NCBI RefSeq assembly: GCF_030285785.1
Contig: NZ_CP127247.1
Location: forward strand, 186,001-250,000
Length of the DNA stretch: 64,000 bases
Origin: Parasedimentitalea psychrophila
GTDB lineage: Bacteria > Pseudomonadota > Alphaproteobacteria > Rhodobacterales > Rhodobacteraceae
Direction: 5' to 3'
The position numbers and the translations under genes were made by a program. How positions within the stretch are numbered: position 1 is the stretch's first letter; each line of letters begins with the position of its first letter. This document shows, piece after piece, positions 16,745 to 25,062 of the stretch. The notes under the pieces were generated by a model. It ran no database searches. It was not told where the DNA came from and worked only from the letters and a program-made list of their open reading frames with translations.

Positions 16745-18006
16745 CGCAGCCGCCGGGAAAGACGCCAAGACTGACAGCGGCCTTTGCCCATTTCTGGCAG
16801 GCCCCGCACCGGCCCTTGTTTCTGGCCTCTTTCCTCTGCGCGTTTACAACCGTGGCCTGGTGGCCCCTGGGTGTGGCATTTGGATTGCCCGCGCCGGGGT
16901 TTGAACCTGTGGTGCTGTGGCACGCCCACGAGCTGATCTTTGGCTTTGCCGGTGCCGCAGTTGGTGGCTACCTGCTGACCGCCCTGCCCAGCTGGACCGG
17001 CCTGCCGCCAATACAGGGGGCACCGCTAAAACTCTTGCTGGGCTGTTGGCTGCTGGCCCGGCTGACCAGTGGTTTGGCCGATCACATACCAGTTGCCCTG
17101 CAGCTTTGCCTCAATCTCAGCTATCCCCTGTGGCTTGCCGCGATGCTGCTCTATCAGACCCTGTCTTGCGGCGACTACCAAAAGGCCGGCTTTGGCCTAG
17201 CGGTCCTGCTTCTGGGCGGCGCGGATGCGCTGTTTATGACGGCGGCCTTAAGTGGCCAGCCCGAGGCCGCCCTGACCATCCTCCGCACCGTGGTGCTGGG
17301 CTTTGCCCTGGGGATGACGATCATTGGCAGCCGGGCCATTGCCGCCTTCACCAACAACTGGCTGGATCGCACCAATCCCCGCGACCCAAGGATCAACGCC
17401 CCCCAGCTGCCCCGCCAGATCGCACAGGGCGCGCTGGCGCTGGCTCTCATCGCCATGCTGGCCGGACTGCGGGGCGTCGCCAGTGTTGCAATGATTTGCG
17501 CCGCCATTGCCATGTTGTGGATGATGTACGGCTGGAGAACGATACCGGCGCTGACCAACCCGCTGCTGGCGGCGCAGCATCTGGCCTTTGCCTGGTTGCC
17601 TATCGGCTTGGCCTCAATCGGAGCCCTGTGGTTTGCGCCGCAGCTCTATCCCATGGCAGATGCAATTCATATTCTGACAATCGGCGCGATGTCCGGGTTG
17701 ATCATGGCCATCGCCGGTCGTGCTGCCTGTCATCACATCAGCGGCGACATGCGGGCCAGCGCCGGTTTTGTGCTGGGTTCCTTACTGGTTTGGGCTGCCA
17801 CATGGGTCCGGCTGGCGGCACCGGTGTTTGCGCAACAGAACTCCTCCATCTTGCTGGGCGCCGCCGGGCTCTGGTGCCTTGGATGGGCGGTCTTTATTGC
17901 CGGGTTTCGCCCTGCCCTGACTGGTCCCGTCATCCGGCCAGTGCTGAGCGGCAAAAAGCACCCGCCCGCTGATCCCCCTCACCTTCTGACAGAAAAGAGT
18001 ATTTGA
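16741..18006 (+). CDS. nnrS: NnrS family heme-copper membrane protein
   Basis: This 421-residue protein has about 12 hydrophobic segments. NnrS proteins carry heme and copper and are linked to nitric oxide stress in denitrifiers. The family signature H-A-H-E-L-x-F-G (WHAHELIFGFAGAAVGG) lies near residue 60, with IHILTIGAM and GRAACHHIS later giving further histidines. The start overlaps the ubiV stop and its stop overlaps the next gene. The operon context ties it to anaerobic respiration. Confidence 0.93.
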   Translation: MTQPPGKTPRLTAAFAHFWQAPHRPLFLASFLCAFTTVAWWPLGVAFGLPAPGFEPVVLWHAHELIFGFAGAAVGGYLLTALPSWTGLPPIQGAPLKLLLGCWLLARLTSGLADHIPVALQLCLNLSYPLWLAAMLLYQTLSCGDYQKAGFGLAVLLLGGADALFMTAALSGQPEAALTILRTVVLGFALGMTIIGSRAIAAFTNNWLDRTNPRDPRINAPQLPRQIAQGALALALIAMLAGLRGVASVAMICAAIAMLWMMYGWRTIPALTNPLLAAQHLAFAWLPIGLASIGALWFAPQLYPMADAIHILTIGAMSGLIMAIAGRAACHHISGDMRASAGFVLGSLLVWAATWVRLAAPVFAQQNSSILLGAAGLWCLGWAVFIAGFRPALTGPVIRPVLSGKKHPPADPPHLLTEKSI

Positions 18007-18545
18007 TGCAGATCGCATATGTAACATCGCAGACACGGGGCGAAACCGATCGCCTGCTGTCGGAAATCGCCGCCCAACTACAGGCGCAGGGCAAGTCCCT
18101 TGCCGGCATCGTCAAGGTCTCAAACTACCAAAGCAGCTTTGAAAATGGCTGCGACATGAAGGTCCGGGTGCTGCCCGAGGGCCCGGAAATCAAGATCACG
18201 CAGAATCTGGGGGCGGGGTCTGATGCCTGCCGACTGGACCCTTCGGCAATAACCGAGGCGGTGACACGGGTTGAAACCGGGTCGATGGATGGCCCTGATC
18301 TGTTTATGCTCAACAAATTTGGCCCCGAAGAGGCCGCAGGGCGTGGCTTTTGCAATGTGATTGGCAGCGCGCTGGAGGCTGGCGTGCCGGTTCTGGTCGG
18401 CGTAGGCGGCGCCAGTATCGAGGCGTTTGAAAGCTTTGCAGGTGGTCTTGCGGTGCCGCTGGCGGACAATGAGCAGGCGATCCTAGACTGGGTGTTGTCC
18501 GCGATCTCGGGACACCAGACCAGATCACCCGCCGCCACCGGGTAA
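18006..18545 (+). CDS. DUF2478 family protein, copy 1
   Basis: This 179-residue protein reads QIAYVTSQTRGETDRLLSEI and then LQAQGKSLAGIV, a P-loop-like fold without an obvious Walker A lysine. It continues to CRLDPSAITEAV, LFMLNKFGPEEAAGRGF and GVPVLVGV. DUF2478 proteins resemble nucleotide-triphosphatases and often accompany molybdenum or nitrogen-oxide genes. A paralogue with the same order of motifs lies at 23640 beyond the nap operon. It is translationally coupled to nnrS (TGATG). Its function is not known. Confidence 0.85.
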   Translation: MQIAYVTSQTRGETDRLLSEIAAQLQAQGKSLAGIVKVSNYQSSFENGCDMKVRVLPEGPEIKITQNLGAGSDACRLDPSAITEAVTRVETGSMDGPDLFMLNKFGPEEAAGRGFCNVIGSALEAGVPVLVGVGGASIEAFESFAGGLAVPLADNEQAILDWVLSAISGHQTRSPAATG

Positions 18546-18558
18546 GGCGGGACAAAAA

Positions 18559-18588
18559 ATAAGGGCCGCCCTGTCAGGCCGCCCTTAT
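18559..18588. terminator. Bidirectional hairpin terminator
   Basis: ATAAGGGC pairs with GCCCTTAT around a GC-rich loop, flanked by AAAAAA on the left. It lies between the convergent DUF2478 and napC genes and could end both transcripts. Confidence 0.65.
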
Positions 18589-18610
18589 CAATATCATTCT
18601 GGTCGCCAGT

Positions 18611-19246
18611 TTAATCTGGTGCCAGATATTCGGTCAGAGCCTGCGGCGAGGAGTGACCGCCTGTCAGGCTCGCCTGGCCCATATTTGGCAGTTCATGGGC
18701 GATGCCCTTGTGGCAATTGATACAGGTCTTCTCGCCGGTGAACAGGAACCGTTCATGCGCCTCTGCGGCCCGCGTGCTTTGCCGGGTAATGTCCATCGAT
18801 TCTTCCGAGTGACAGTTGCGGCATTCCAACGAGTTGTTTGCCTCCAGCCGGGTCCATTCGTTTTGCGCCAGCCGCAGACGGTGATCGAGAAATTTCTCCC
18901 GCGTGTTGATGGTTCCGAACAGCGCACCCCAGACCTCTTTCGAGGCCTGCATCTTGCGCGCCACCTTACTGGTCCACTCATGCGGCACGTGACAGTCGGG
19001 ACAGGTTGCCCGCACCCCCGACCGGTTCGAGTAGTGGATCGTCGGTTTCAGCTCTTCATACACGTTGTCGCTCATTTCATGGCAACTGGTGCAAAAGGCT
19101 TCGGTGTTGGTGACCTCTAGGGCGGTGTTGAATCCGCCCCAGAAAATGATCCCCATGACAAAACCGCCCATGGTCAGAAAGCCAAGGCTGTAGTGGACGC
19201 TTGGTCGGCGAATGGCCGATAAAATCCGTTTGGCAAAGCCCAGCAT
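18611..19246 (-). CDS. napC: NapC tetraheme quinol dehydrogenase
   Basis: This 211-residue NapC/NirT-family cytochrome passes electrons from ubiquinol to NapB. An N-terminal membrane anchor ([19 protein letters not shown]) is followed by four c-heme motifs: CTSCH, CPDCH, CRNCH and CINCH. Its ATG overlaps the napB stop (TGATG). It is the last gene of the nap operon, ahead of the hairpin shared with the ubi-nnrS operon. Confidence 0.97.
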   Translation of the reverse strand: MLGFAKRILSAIRRPSVHYSLGFLTMGGFVMGIIFWGGFNTALEVTNTEAFCTSCHEMSDNVYEELKPTIHYSNRSGVRATCPDCHVPHEWTSKVARKMQASKEVWGALFGTINTREKFLDHRLRLAQNEWTRLEANNSLECRNCHSEESMDITRQSTRAAEAHERFLFTGEKTCINCHKGIAHELPNMGQASLTGGHSSPQALTEYLAPD

Positions 19247-19716
19247 CAGTTATCCCCCGACTTGGCGCCGGCCACATAGTCAAGAACCTGATCCACATCG
19301 ACAAATGTGTTCTCGACCAGATCCGGTGCATCAGACCGAGGCACGTGGCACTGGGTACAGAAATACCGGCGCGGCGTGACCGATGCCAGGAACTGGTTGT
19401 CCCGGTTCATAAAGTGGGTGATCGACACCATCGGTGCCTGACTGTCACCAACCGCCGCACGGCTGTGGCACTGCAGGCATTTGTTGACGTTGATATCAAT
19501 CTGATAGCCGTCAATCTTATGCGGGATCAGCGGCGGTTGCTCGGGGTAGTTACGAACCTGACGCAGGTCAGTATTCAACCTCTTTGCAATCTGCGGCAGG
19601 TCTCCCTGCTCTGCCAAAGGCGTGCCCGCGCGCAGTGTTGCGACGGTCTCCTGTGCAAATGCAGCCCCTGCAAGGGCAAAGACCAAGGCGGTGGCTATAG
19701 CATGTATCTTGATCAT
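19246..19716 (-). CDS. napB: NapB diheme cytochrome c, electron-transfer subunit
   Basis: This 156-residue periplasmic protein has a signal peptide ([16 protein letters not shown]) and two c-heme motifs, CLQCH and CTQCH, with the conserved [13 protein letters not shown] segment between. It relays electrons from NapC to NapA. It starts three bases after the napA stop. Confidence 0.96.
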   Translation of the reverse strand: MIKIHAIATALVFALAGAAFAQETVATLRAGTPLAEQGDLPQIAKRLNTDLRQVRNYPEQPPLIPHKIDGYQIDINVNKCLQCHSRAAVGDSQAPMVSITHFMNRDNQFLASVTPRRYFCTQCHVPRSDAPDLVENTFVDVDQVLDYVAGAKSGDN

Positions 19717-19719
19717 GGC

Positions 19720-22224
19720 TCACGCTCCCATCGGTACGATTTTAACCGCACATTTCTTATAGTCGGTTTGTTTGGAAATCGGGTCGGTGGCGTCAAGCGT
19801 GACCTTGTTGATCAGCTTGGCAGCATCGAACCAAGGCACAAAGACCAGTCCTTTTGGCGGCTTGTTGCGACCCCGTGTTTCGATCCGAAGGTTGATCTCA
19901 CCGCGGCGCGAAATGACCCGCACCGCACTGCCGCGACGCAGGCCTTTTGCCTTGGCGTCATCCGGGTGCATGTAGCACAGCGCATCTGGCACAGCCGAGT
20001 GCAGCTCGGGCACCCGTTGGGTCATCGAGCCCGAGTGCCAATGCTCCAGCACCCGACCAGTCGACAGCCAGAACGGATATTCCTCATCCGGGCTTTCTGC
20101 TGCGGGTTCGAACGGCAGCGCAAAGATCACGGCTTTGCCATCCGGCTTGCCATAGAACTCATAATCCGCCCCGGGTGTCACATAGGGGTCAGACCCCTCT
20201 TTGAACCGCCAGCGGGTTTCTTTGCCGTCCACAACAGGCCAGCGCAAACCACGTTCTTCGTGATAGCGATCAAACGGTGCCAGATCGTGGCCGTGACCCC
20301 GTCCAAAGGCCGCATATTCCTCAAACAGGCCCTTCTGGATGTAGAAGCCGAAATCTTTCGACTCGTGGTTCTCATACTCGTCCGAGGTCTGCTCCAGCGG
20401 ATAGGCATCAACCTGACCGTTGGCATAGAGAACGTCATACATGGTCTTGCCCTTGTACTCTGGATTTGCATCCAGAAGTTCGGCGTCCCAAACGTCTTCG
20501 ATCTTAAAGCGTTTCGAGAATTCAACCAGTTGCCACAGGTCGGATTTCGATTCACCCGGGGCATCTACCAGCTGGTGCCAGAACTGAGTGCGGCGTTCGG
20601 CGTTGCCATAGGCGCCTTCTTTTTCCACCCACATTGCAGTTGGCAGGATCAGATCCGCAGCTTCGCAAGTGACAGTTGGGTAGGCATCGGAGACCACGAT
20701 AAAGTTGTCCGGGTTGCGATAGCCCGGAAGGGTCTCTTCCATCATGTTGGGCGCGGCCTGCATGTTGTTGTTCACCTGCACCCAGTAGCAGTTGATCTTG
20801 CCATCTTTCAGGTGACGGTTCTGCAGGACGGCATGGGCACCGGGTTTCGCCGGAATGGTGCCGTCAGGCAGTTTCCAGATCTTTTCGGCAAAGGCGCGGT
20901 GTTTTGGGTTAGCCACAACCAGGTCGGCTGGCAGGCGGTGCGAGAAGGTGCCGACCTCACGGGCAGTGCCACAGGCCGACGGCTGACCGGTCAGCGAGAA
21001 CGGCGAGTTGCCGGGGGTCGAGATCTTTCCGGTCAACAGGTGCACGTTATACAGCATGTTGTTGACCCAGACACCGCGGGTGTGCTGGTTCACGCCCATG
21101 GTCCACAGCGACATGATCTTGATGTCGGGGTCGGCATACATCTGAGCCATTTCCAACAGACGGTTTTCTGGAACACCGGACATTTCCGACGCGTATTCCA
21201 CCGTATAAGGTTTGACGAATTCCGCGAATTCCTCAAACGTCATAGGAGTAGAGCCACCGGCTTTGTCGTTGTTCTCAGCCGCCTGCTCCAGCGGGTGCTC
21301 GGGACGCAGGCCATAACCGATGTCCTGATTGCCGCGCCTGAAGTTGACGTGCTTGGACACGAAATCCTGGTTCACCGCGCCATTTTCGATGATGTAATTG
21401 GCGATAAAGTTCAACATCACCAGATCGGTCTGGGGGGTGAAGATCATCGGAATGTCGGCCAGGTCAAAGCTGCGATGCTTGTAGGTCGACAGCACACCAA
21501 CTTTTACATGCGGGTTCGAGAACTTGCGGTCTGCAATCCGGGTCCACAGGATCGGGTGCATTTCTGCCATGTTCGAGCCCCAGAGGAAGAAGGCATCAGC
21601 ATGTTCAAAATCATCATAGCAGCCCATCGGCTCGTCGATGCCAAATGTGCGCATGAAACCACCCACAGCGGATGCCATGCAGTGACGGGCGTTGGGGTCC
21701 AGATTGTTCGAGCGAAAGCCCGCCTTCATCAGTTTGGAGGCCGCATAGCCCTCCCAGACGGTCCACTGACCAGAGCCGAACATGCCGATGCCGGTCGGGC
21801 CCTTTTCCTTCAGCGTGGCTTTCCACTTTTCCGCCATGATATCAAAGGCTTCATCCCATGAGACAGGGGTGAAATCGCCTTCTTTGTCATAAACGCCATC
21901 TGTCTTGCGCAGCAATGGCTGGGTCAGGCGGTCTTTGCCATACATGATTTTCGACAGGAAATAGCCTTTGACGCAGTTCAGACCGCGGTTCACTTCGGCC
22001 TCGGCATCGCCATGCGTTGCCACGACCCGGCCCGCCTTGGTGGCAACCATGATCGAACAGCCGGTGCCGCAGAAACGACAGGCCGCCTTGGACCATTTCA
22101 GGTCAGTGATGGATGAATCTGTCACTAAGTTCTGCGCCTCGGCAGATAAGGGCAACCCAGCCGCAGCCGCCGCAGCAGCAACGGCCTGCGCCTTAATGAC
22201 GTCCCGTCTTGTCAGTTTGGTCAT
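19720..22224 (-). CDS. napA: Periplasmic nitrate reductase catalytic subunit NapA
   Basis: This 834-residue Mo-bisMGD enzyme reduces nitrate to nitrite in the periplasm. A Tat signal opens it ([12 protein letters not shown], twin arginine at residues 6-7). Four [4Fe-4S] cysteines are in CRFCGTGC and LNCVKGYF, and the molybdenum-ligating cysteine is in [14 protein letters not shown]. It ends with the MopB C-terminal domain ([17 protein letters not shown]). GGAGAG precedes the ATG at 22224. The length matches NapA. Energy-conserving denitrification or redox balancing are both possible roles. Confidence 0.98.
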   Translation of the reverse strand: MTKLTRRDVIKAQAVAAAAAAAGLPLSAEAQNLVTDSSITDLKWSKAACRFCGTGCSIMVATKAGRVVATHGDAEAEVNRGLNCVKGYFLSKIMYGKDRLTQPLLRKTDGVYDKEGDFTPVSWDEAFDIMAEKWKATLKEKGPTGIGMFGSGQWTVWEGYAASKLMKAGFRSNNLDPNARHCMASAVGGFMRTFGIDEPMGCYDDFEHADAFFLWGSNMAEMHPILWTRIADRKFSNPHVKVGVLSTYKHRSFDLADIPMIFTPQTDLVMLNFIANYIIENGAVNQDFVSKHVNFRRGNQDIGYGLRPEHPLEQAAENNDKAGGSTPMTFEEFAEFVKPYTVEYASEMSGVPENRLLEMAQMYADPDIKIMSLWTMGVNQHTRGVWVNNMLYNVHLLTGKISTPGNSPFSLTGQPSACGTAREVGTFSHRLPADLVVANPKHRAFAEKIWKLPDGTIPAKPGAHAVLQNRHLKDGKINCYWVQVNNNMQAAPNMMEETLPGYRNPDNFIVVSDAYPTVTCEAADLILPTAMWVEKEGAYGNAERRTQFWHQLVDAPGESKSDLWQLVEFSKRFKIEDVWDAELLDANPEYKGKTMYDVLYANGQVDAYPLEQTSDEYENHESKDFGFYIQKGLFEEYAAFGRGHGHDLAPFDRYHEERGLRWPVVDGKETRWRFKEGSDPYVTPGADYEFYGKPDGKAVIFALPFEPAAESPDEEYPFWLSTGRVLEHWHSGSMTQRVPELHSAVPDALCYMHPDDAKAKGLRRGSAVRVISRRGEINLRIETRGRNKPPKGLVFVPWFDAAKLINKVTLDATDPISKQTDYKKCAVKIVPMGA

Positions 22225-22271
22225 TTTACTCTCCAATTAGTCTGCCACGGGCCGAAACCCGGATCGGCATA

Positions 22272-22511
22272 TCAATCTGTTTGGTGGTAAACGAGAGACG
22301 CGCTAACGACTCCGTCCAATAGCTGTAGTTGGGTCAGTGCCTCAACTATGTTGCTTTGATTTTCGGTCTCCAACGTAACGATGATTTTGCCGCTGGGATC
22401 GGTCATTGGCACCTCGGCCAGTTCGATCTTCGCGATCTCCGCCAGAATCTGCTCAAATTTCTGCGGATCGGCCCTCAGCAATAGGCTGGAAATATGTACA
22501 ACTTCAGTCAT
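22272..22511 (-). CDS. napD: NapD chaperone
   Basis: This 79-residue ferredoxin-fold chaperone binds the NapA Tat signal. It opens VVHISSLLLRADP and contains EIAKIELAEVPMTDPSGKI-type strands, as in the family. The ATG at 22511 overlaps the napF stop. A longer frame upstream lacks similarity. Confidence 0.92.
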   Translation of the reverse strand: MTEVVHISSLLLRADPQKFEQILAEIAKIELAEVPMTDPSGKIIVTLETENQSNIVEALTQLQLLDGVVSASLVYHQTD

Positions 22512-22995
22512 GTTGAGGCTCCGTGATCGATATCGCTGAGAATGTGCAAGCCGCCACGCAGGCGCCACATCCGTTGCATAATTCTTGATTTACAGAGACA
22601 GCTCCAACCGGGCGTTGAGATAGATCAAAAACCAATGCTTCGGTTTCACAAATATCAGTGCAAAGTCGGCAACTTATCCCCAGTTTCAAGATACAGGAGT
22701 CTGAAATTTCAGCCCGAATAGTCCAGGCCGGTTCGCCAAGGTCAAAGACCGGCTCTGTGCAGGCTTCAACGCAGGCTTTGCAAAAGGTGCATTCGCCATT
22801 TTCAAACGACACAACCGGCGTGTTGGCCGGACCGCTGAATAAGATGGCTTCGGGACAGGCTACGACACAGTCGCCACATCCGGTACATGCATTTCGAATA
22901 GATATTTCAGACGTCCAAGGTGGGCGGATCAGCGCGCCATGCTTACCTGAGAACAGCGCGCGCCTGGATAACATTTGTGATCCTGACCTGCCCAT
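22504..22995 (-). CDS. napF: NapF ferredoxin-type protein
   Basis: This 163-residue cytoplasmic iron-sulfur protein has ferredoxin-type cysteine motifs CTGCGDCVVACP, CTFCKACVEAC, CRLCTDIC and CNGCGACVAAC. NapF assists maturation of NapA before export. It starts five bases after the napE stop and overlaps napD. Confidence 0.93.
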   Translation of the reverse strand: MGRSGSQMLSRRALFSGKHGALIRPPWTSEISIRNACTGCGDCVVACPEAILFSGPANTPVVSFENGECTFCKACVEACTEPVFDLGEPAWTIRAEISDSCILKLGISCRLCTDICETEALVFDLSQRPVGAVSVNQELCNGCGACVAACTFSAISITEPQHD

Positions 22996-23000
22996 GAGTC

Positions 23001-23174
23001 TCAGCCCGTTGGTGGGCCAAAGACCAGCTGGAGCATCCAGACACTAAAGCCAAATCCTCCAACGAGTATACCCGCCAAAACGGGGGCTAGAAATACAGCC
23101 AGAACAAGGAAAGCCCAACGCTCATCGGATTTCGAGACAATCCCTACTTTGGCTTCGATGGTATCGGTCACCAT
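23001..23174 (-). CDS. napE: NapE small membrane protein
   Basis: This 57-residue protein starts at ATG 23174. Its cytoplasmic N-terminus contains SKSDERWAFLVLAVFLAP, and one transmembrane helix runs to GGFGFSVWMLQLVFGPP. This matches the NapE family, whose members are usually 55-65 aa and sit at the head of nap operons. It begins the order napE-F-D-A-B-C. Its exact role in nitrate reduction is unresolved. It is too short for most ORF cut-offs. Confidence 0.88.
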   Translation of the reverse strand: MVTDTIEAKVGIVSKSDERWAFLVLAVFLAPVLAGILVGGFGFSVWMLQLVFGPPTG

Positions 23175-23639
23175 GGCAATCTCCCAATCAAGATTAATGG
23201 TATTTACTTCTGAGCGGATCGCTCCTTTTGAGTATATTCCAAATCAATTCTGTGTGAAAGCGCCATTCCGGCCCTGCGCTAAAATGCCCGCACTGATCTC
23301 GGCTATGCCTCCGAAAATGCTCATGGAAATGCTCTAGACCTGATATTCCCATCCGTCATCCAGCATTTACCTGGCGTTCCAGCGTGGCAATTTTCACGAT
23401 ATCTAAACATGCCTTCACGCCACACCCCGAAACCTGCCGCCCGCCGCCGCCGCCGCCCGCGTTTCATCCGGGTCGGGCATCGACGAATCGCACCACGACC
23501 TAGGTAATCTGTGCCGGTCTGGTGGCGGTCCAAGCGAATCGAAATATGAAGATTTCAACTCTTAGCCAAGAGCCTTACCGGTCCTGGCCGCGGCAAGAAG
23601 GCGCTGCAACAGCGCGCCTCAGCTCGGGTCAGACTGCAC
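23175..23639. promoter_or_regulatory. Spacer upstream of nap operon, promoter region
   Basis: These 465 bases between napE and the second DUF2478 gene hold no convincing gene. The nap promoter must lie in the part next to 23175. I found no good TTGAT-N4-ATCAA box. AAGGCGC and GCGCGCCT near 23599-23622 form a short hairpin downstream of the DUF2478 gene. Confidence 0.45.
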
Positions 23640-24149
23640 TTACTGCCGCGCCTGTGTCAGCCAGTCCAGCATTGCCTCGACTCGGGGCTCGACAGCCACG
23701 GCCAGCCCGCCGGCAAATTCCTGAAACGCCTCGACATTCAGCGTGTTGACGCCCGAGATCACCGGGACTCCCAAGGCCATCGCCTCGCCGATAACCGGAC
23801 GCATGCCGCGCCCTTCCGCCTCATGTTTGCCAAATTTATTGACGATTAGCACCTCGGGCAGGCTCTCGCCCTGCAACGAGCGACTCACCTGAGCCACCGC
23901 CAGCTCTAGCGCCGAGGGGTCGAGCCGGCAGCCGCGTGCCTGCGCGCCCAGCGACTGGGAAATCCGGATCGTCTCGCCCTGGGGCAGCACCCGCACGTCC
24001 ATGTCGCACAGCGCAGAATCATGGCATTCGGTGTTGGTCTGCACGATCCCGGCCAAAGCGGTGCCCTGCGCCTGCAGTCGATCGGCCAGTTCACTCAGAA
24101 GCCGATCCGTTGCGCCGCGGTCCGGGGTCATCACATAGGCAAGCAGCAT
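23640..24149 (-). CDS. DUF2478 family protein, copy 2
   Basis: About 169 residues and paralogous to the gene at 18006: LLAYVMTPDRGATDRLLSEL, LQAQGTALAGIVQ, CRLDPSALELAV, LIVNKFGKHEAEGRG and GVPVISGVN follow in the same order. Again there is no Walker A motif. It sits between nap and nnrU on the same strand as both. With copy 1 it brackets the nap operon. The function is unknown; involvement in nitrogen-oxide respiration or molybdenum handling is inferred only from position. Confidence 0.85.
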   Translation of the reverse strand: MLLAYVMTPDRGATDRLLSELADRLQAQGTALAGIVQTNTECHDSALCDMDVRVLPQGETIRISQSLGAQARGCRLDPSALELAVAQVSRSLQGESLPEVLIVNKFGKHEAEGRGMRPVIGEAMALGVPVISGVNTLNVEAFQEFAGGLAVAVEPRVEAMLDWLTQARQ

Positions 24150-24242
24150 CACATATCTCTTTTTCTTTTAACCAGTTCCGCAATGGTAATCCTCATCGCC
24201 CGGCAATGCCAGCGGTCGCAGCAATCCGTGACATTTTGCACC

Positions 24243-24908
24243 TTACCAGGGCAGCGGCACATAGCCGATGACTGGTTCATGCAGCAGGATCAGCGCCACA
24301 AAGATAATCAGAGCAAGGCCAATTGGCAGCGGCGACAGTGGCAATCGCAGCAGGTTCAGCCGCGCGGTGCCCTGCGCCAGCCGCTGCCACTCGCCCAGCC
24401 CCAGCAGTCGCTGCTTGCGCCGGTCGATCAGGGTCATGCCAAGCACCGCAAAGCCGCCGAACAGACCAAACAGGATCACATGCGCCAGATCGCCATTGGC
24501 CAGCAAATGCGCGCCCGCCCATAGTGCCATCGCCACCAGCAGCGGATGACGGCTGGCGGCCAGCATACCGGGGGTCTCTGGGTCGAACGGTTTTGACCCC
24601 AAGCCGCCAAAGCTGAGCGGGTTCTGCCCCATCATGCCGCCCACCGCGATCAGGCAGGCCAGCGGCATCACCAGCAGCGGCGCCCAGCGAAGGATCTCCC
24701 ACTGTGGCAGCACAGCGACATAAGGTGCGCGCGCCGCCGCGACGAACAGCCAAGCCAGCACCAGCAGCGACAGCACACTATAAGATATGAAATAGCCCCT
24801 TAGCCCCAGTCGCGCGATCAGCCAGGGTCGCATCGGCGGTCGCACCGGGAACATGTGGCTGAGCATGAACAGAGTCAGGGCTGCAATGAATTCAAACCAA
24901 TCGGCCAT
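24243..24908 (-). CDS. nnrU: NnrU family membrane protein
   Basis: This 221-residue membrane protein of the NnrU/isoprenylcysteine-methyltransferase-like fold has about six TM segments. Signatures include FMLSHMFPVRPPMRPWLIARLG, GFSYSVLSLL-like (YFISYSVLSLLVLAW), and the MLAASRHPLLVAMALWAGAHLLANG block. NnrU genes cluster with nitrite and nitric oxide reductase genes in rhodobacteria. The window shows no nir or nor genes, so these may lie elsewhere. Confidence 0.88.
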   Translation of the reverse strand: MADWFEFIAALTLFMLSHMFPVRPPMRPWLIARLGLRGYFISYSVLSLLVLAWLFVAAARAPYVAVLPQWEILRWAPLLVMPLACLIAVGGMMGQNPLSFGGLGSKPFDPETPGMLAASRHPLLVAMALWAGAHLLANGDLAHVILFGLFGGFAVLGMTLIDRRKQRLLGLGEWQRLAQGTARLNLLRLPLSPLPIGLALIIFVALILLHEPVIGYVPLPW

Positions 24909-24992
24909 ACTTTACCCCTGCTCAAATTAATGGTCAGGAAGGATTTATCGAACCACAGCCACAAAGACCACCACTTGCCCGGACGATAGGCT

Positions 24993-25055
24993 GGGCCGCG
25001 CCTGACCTTCCCCCCGGGAAGGCGCTTTACGCCTCCCCAAGGTCAGGCGCGGCCC
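24993..25055. repeat. Palindromic repeat, GCGCCTGACCTT family, copy B
   Basis: The 17-base termini GGGCCGCGCCTGACCTT and AAGGTCAGGCGCGGCCC are perfect inverted repeats around a 29-base centre that itself contains GGAAGGCG/CGCCTCC pairing. It sits just after the permease stop at 25063 and may serve as its 3' hairpin. Confidence 0.85.
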
Positions 25056-25062
25056 TTTGCTC

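Noticed and set aside
19201-21861. Plus-strand ORF of 886 codons opposite nap genes
   Set aside because: It is the antisense shadow of napA, napB and napC, which have clear heme and molybdopterin motifs.
23175-23300. FNR box before napE
   Set aside because: No sequence close to TTGAT-N4-ATCAA was found; nearby TTGATT words lack the second arm at the right spacing.
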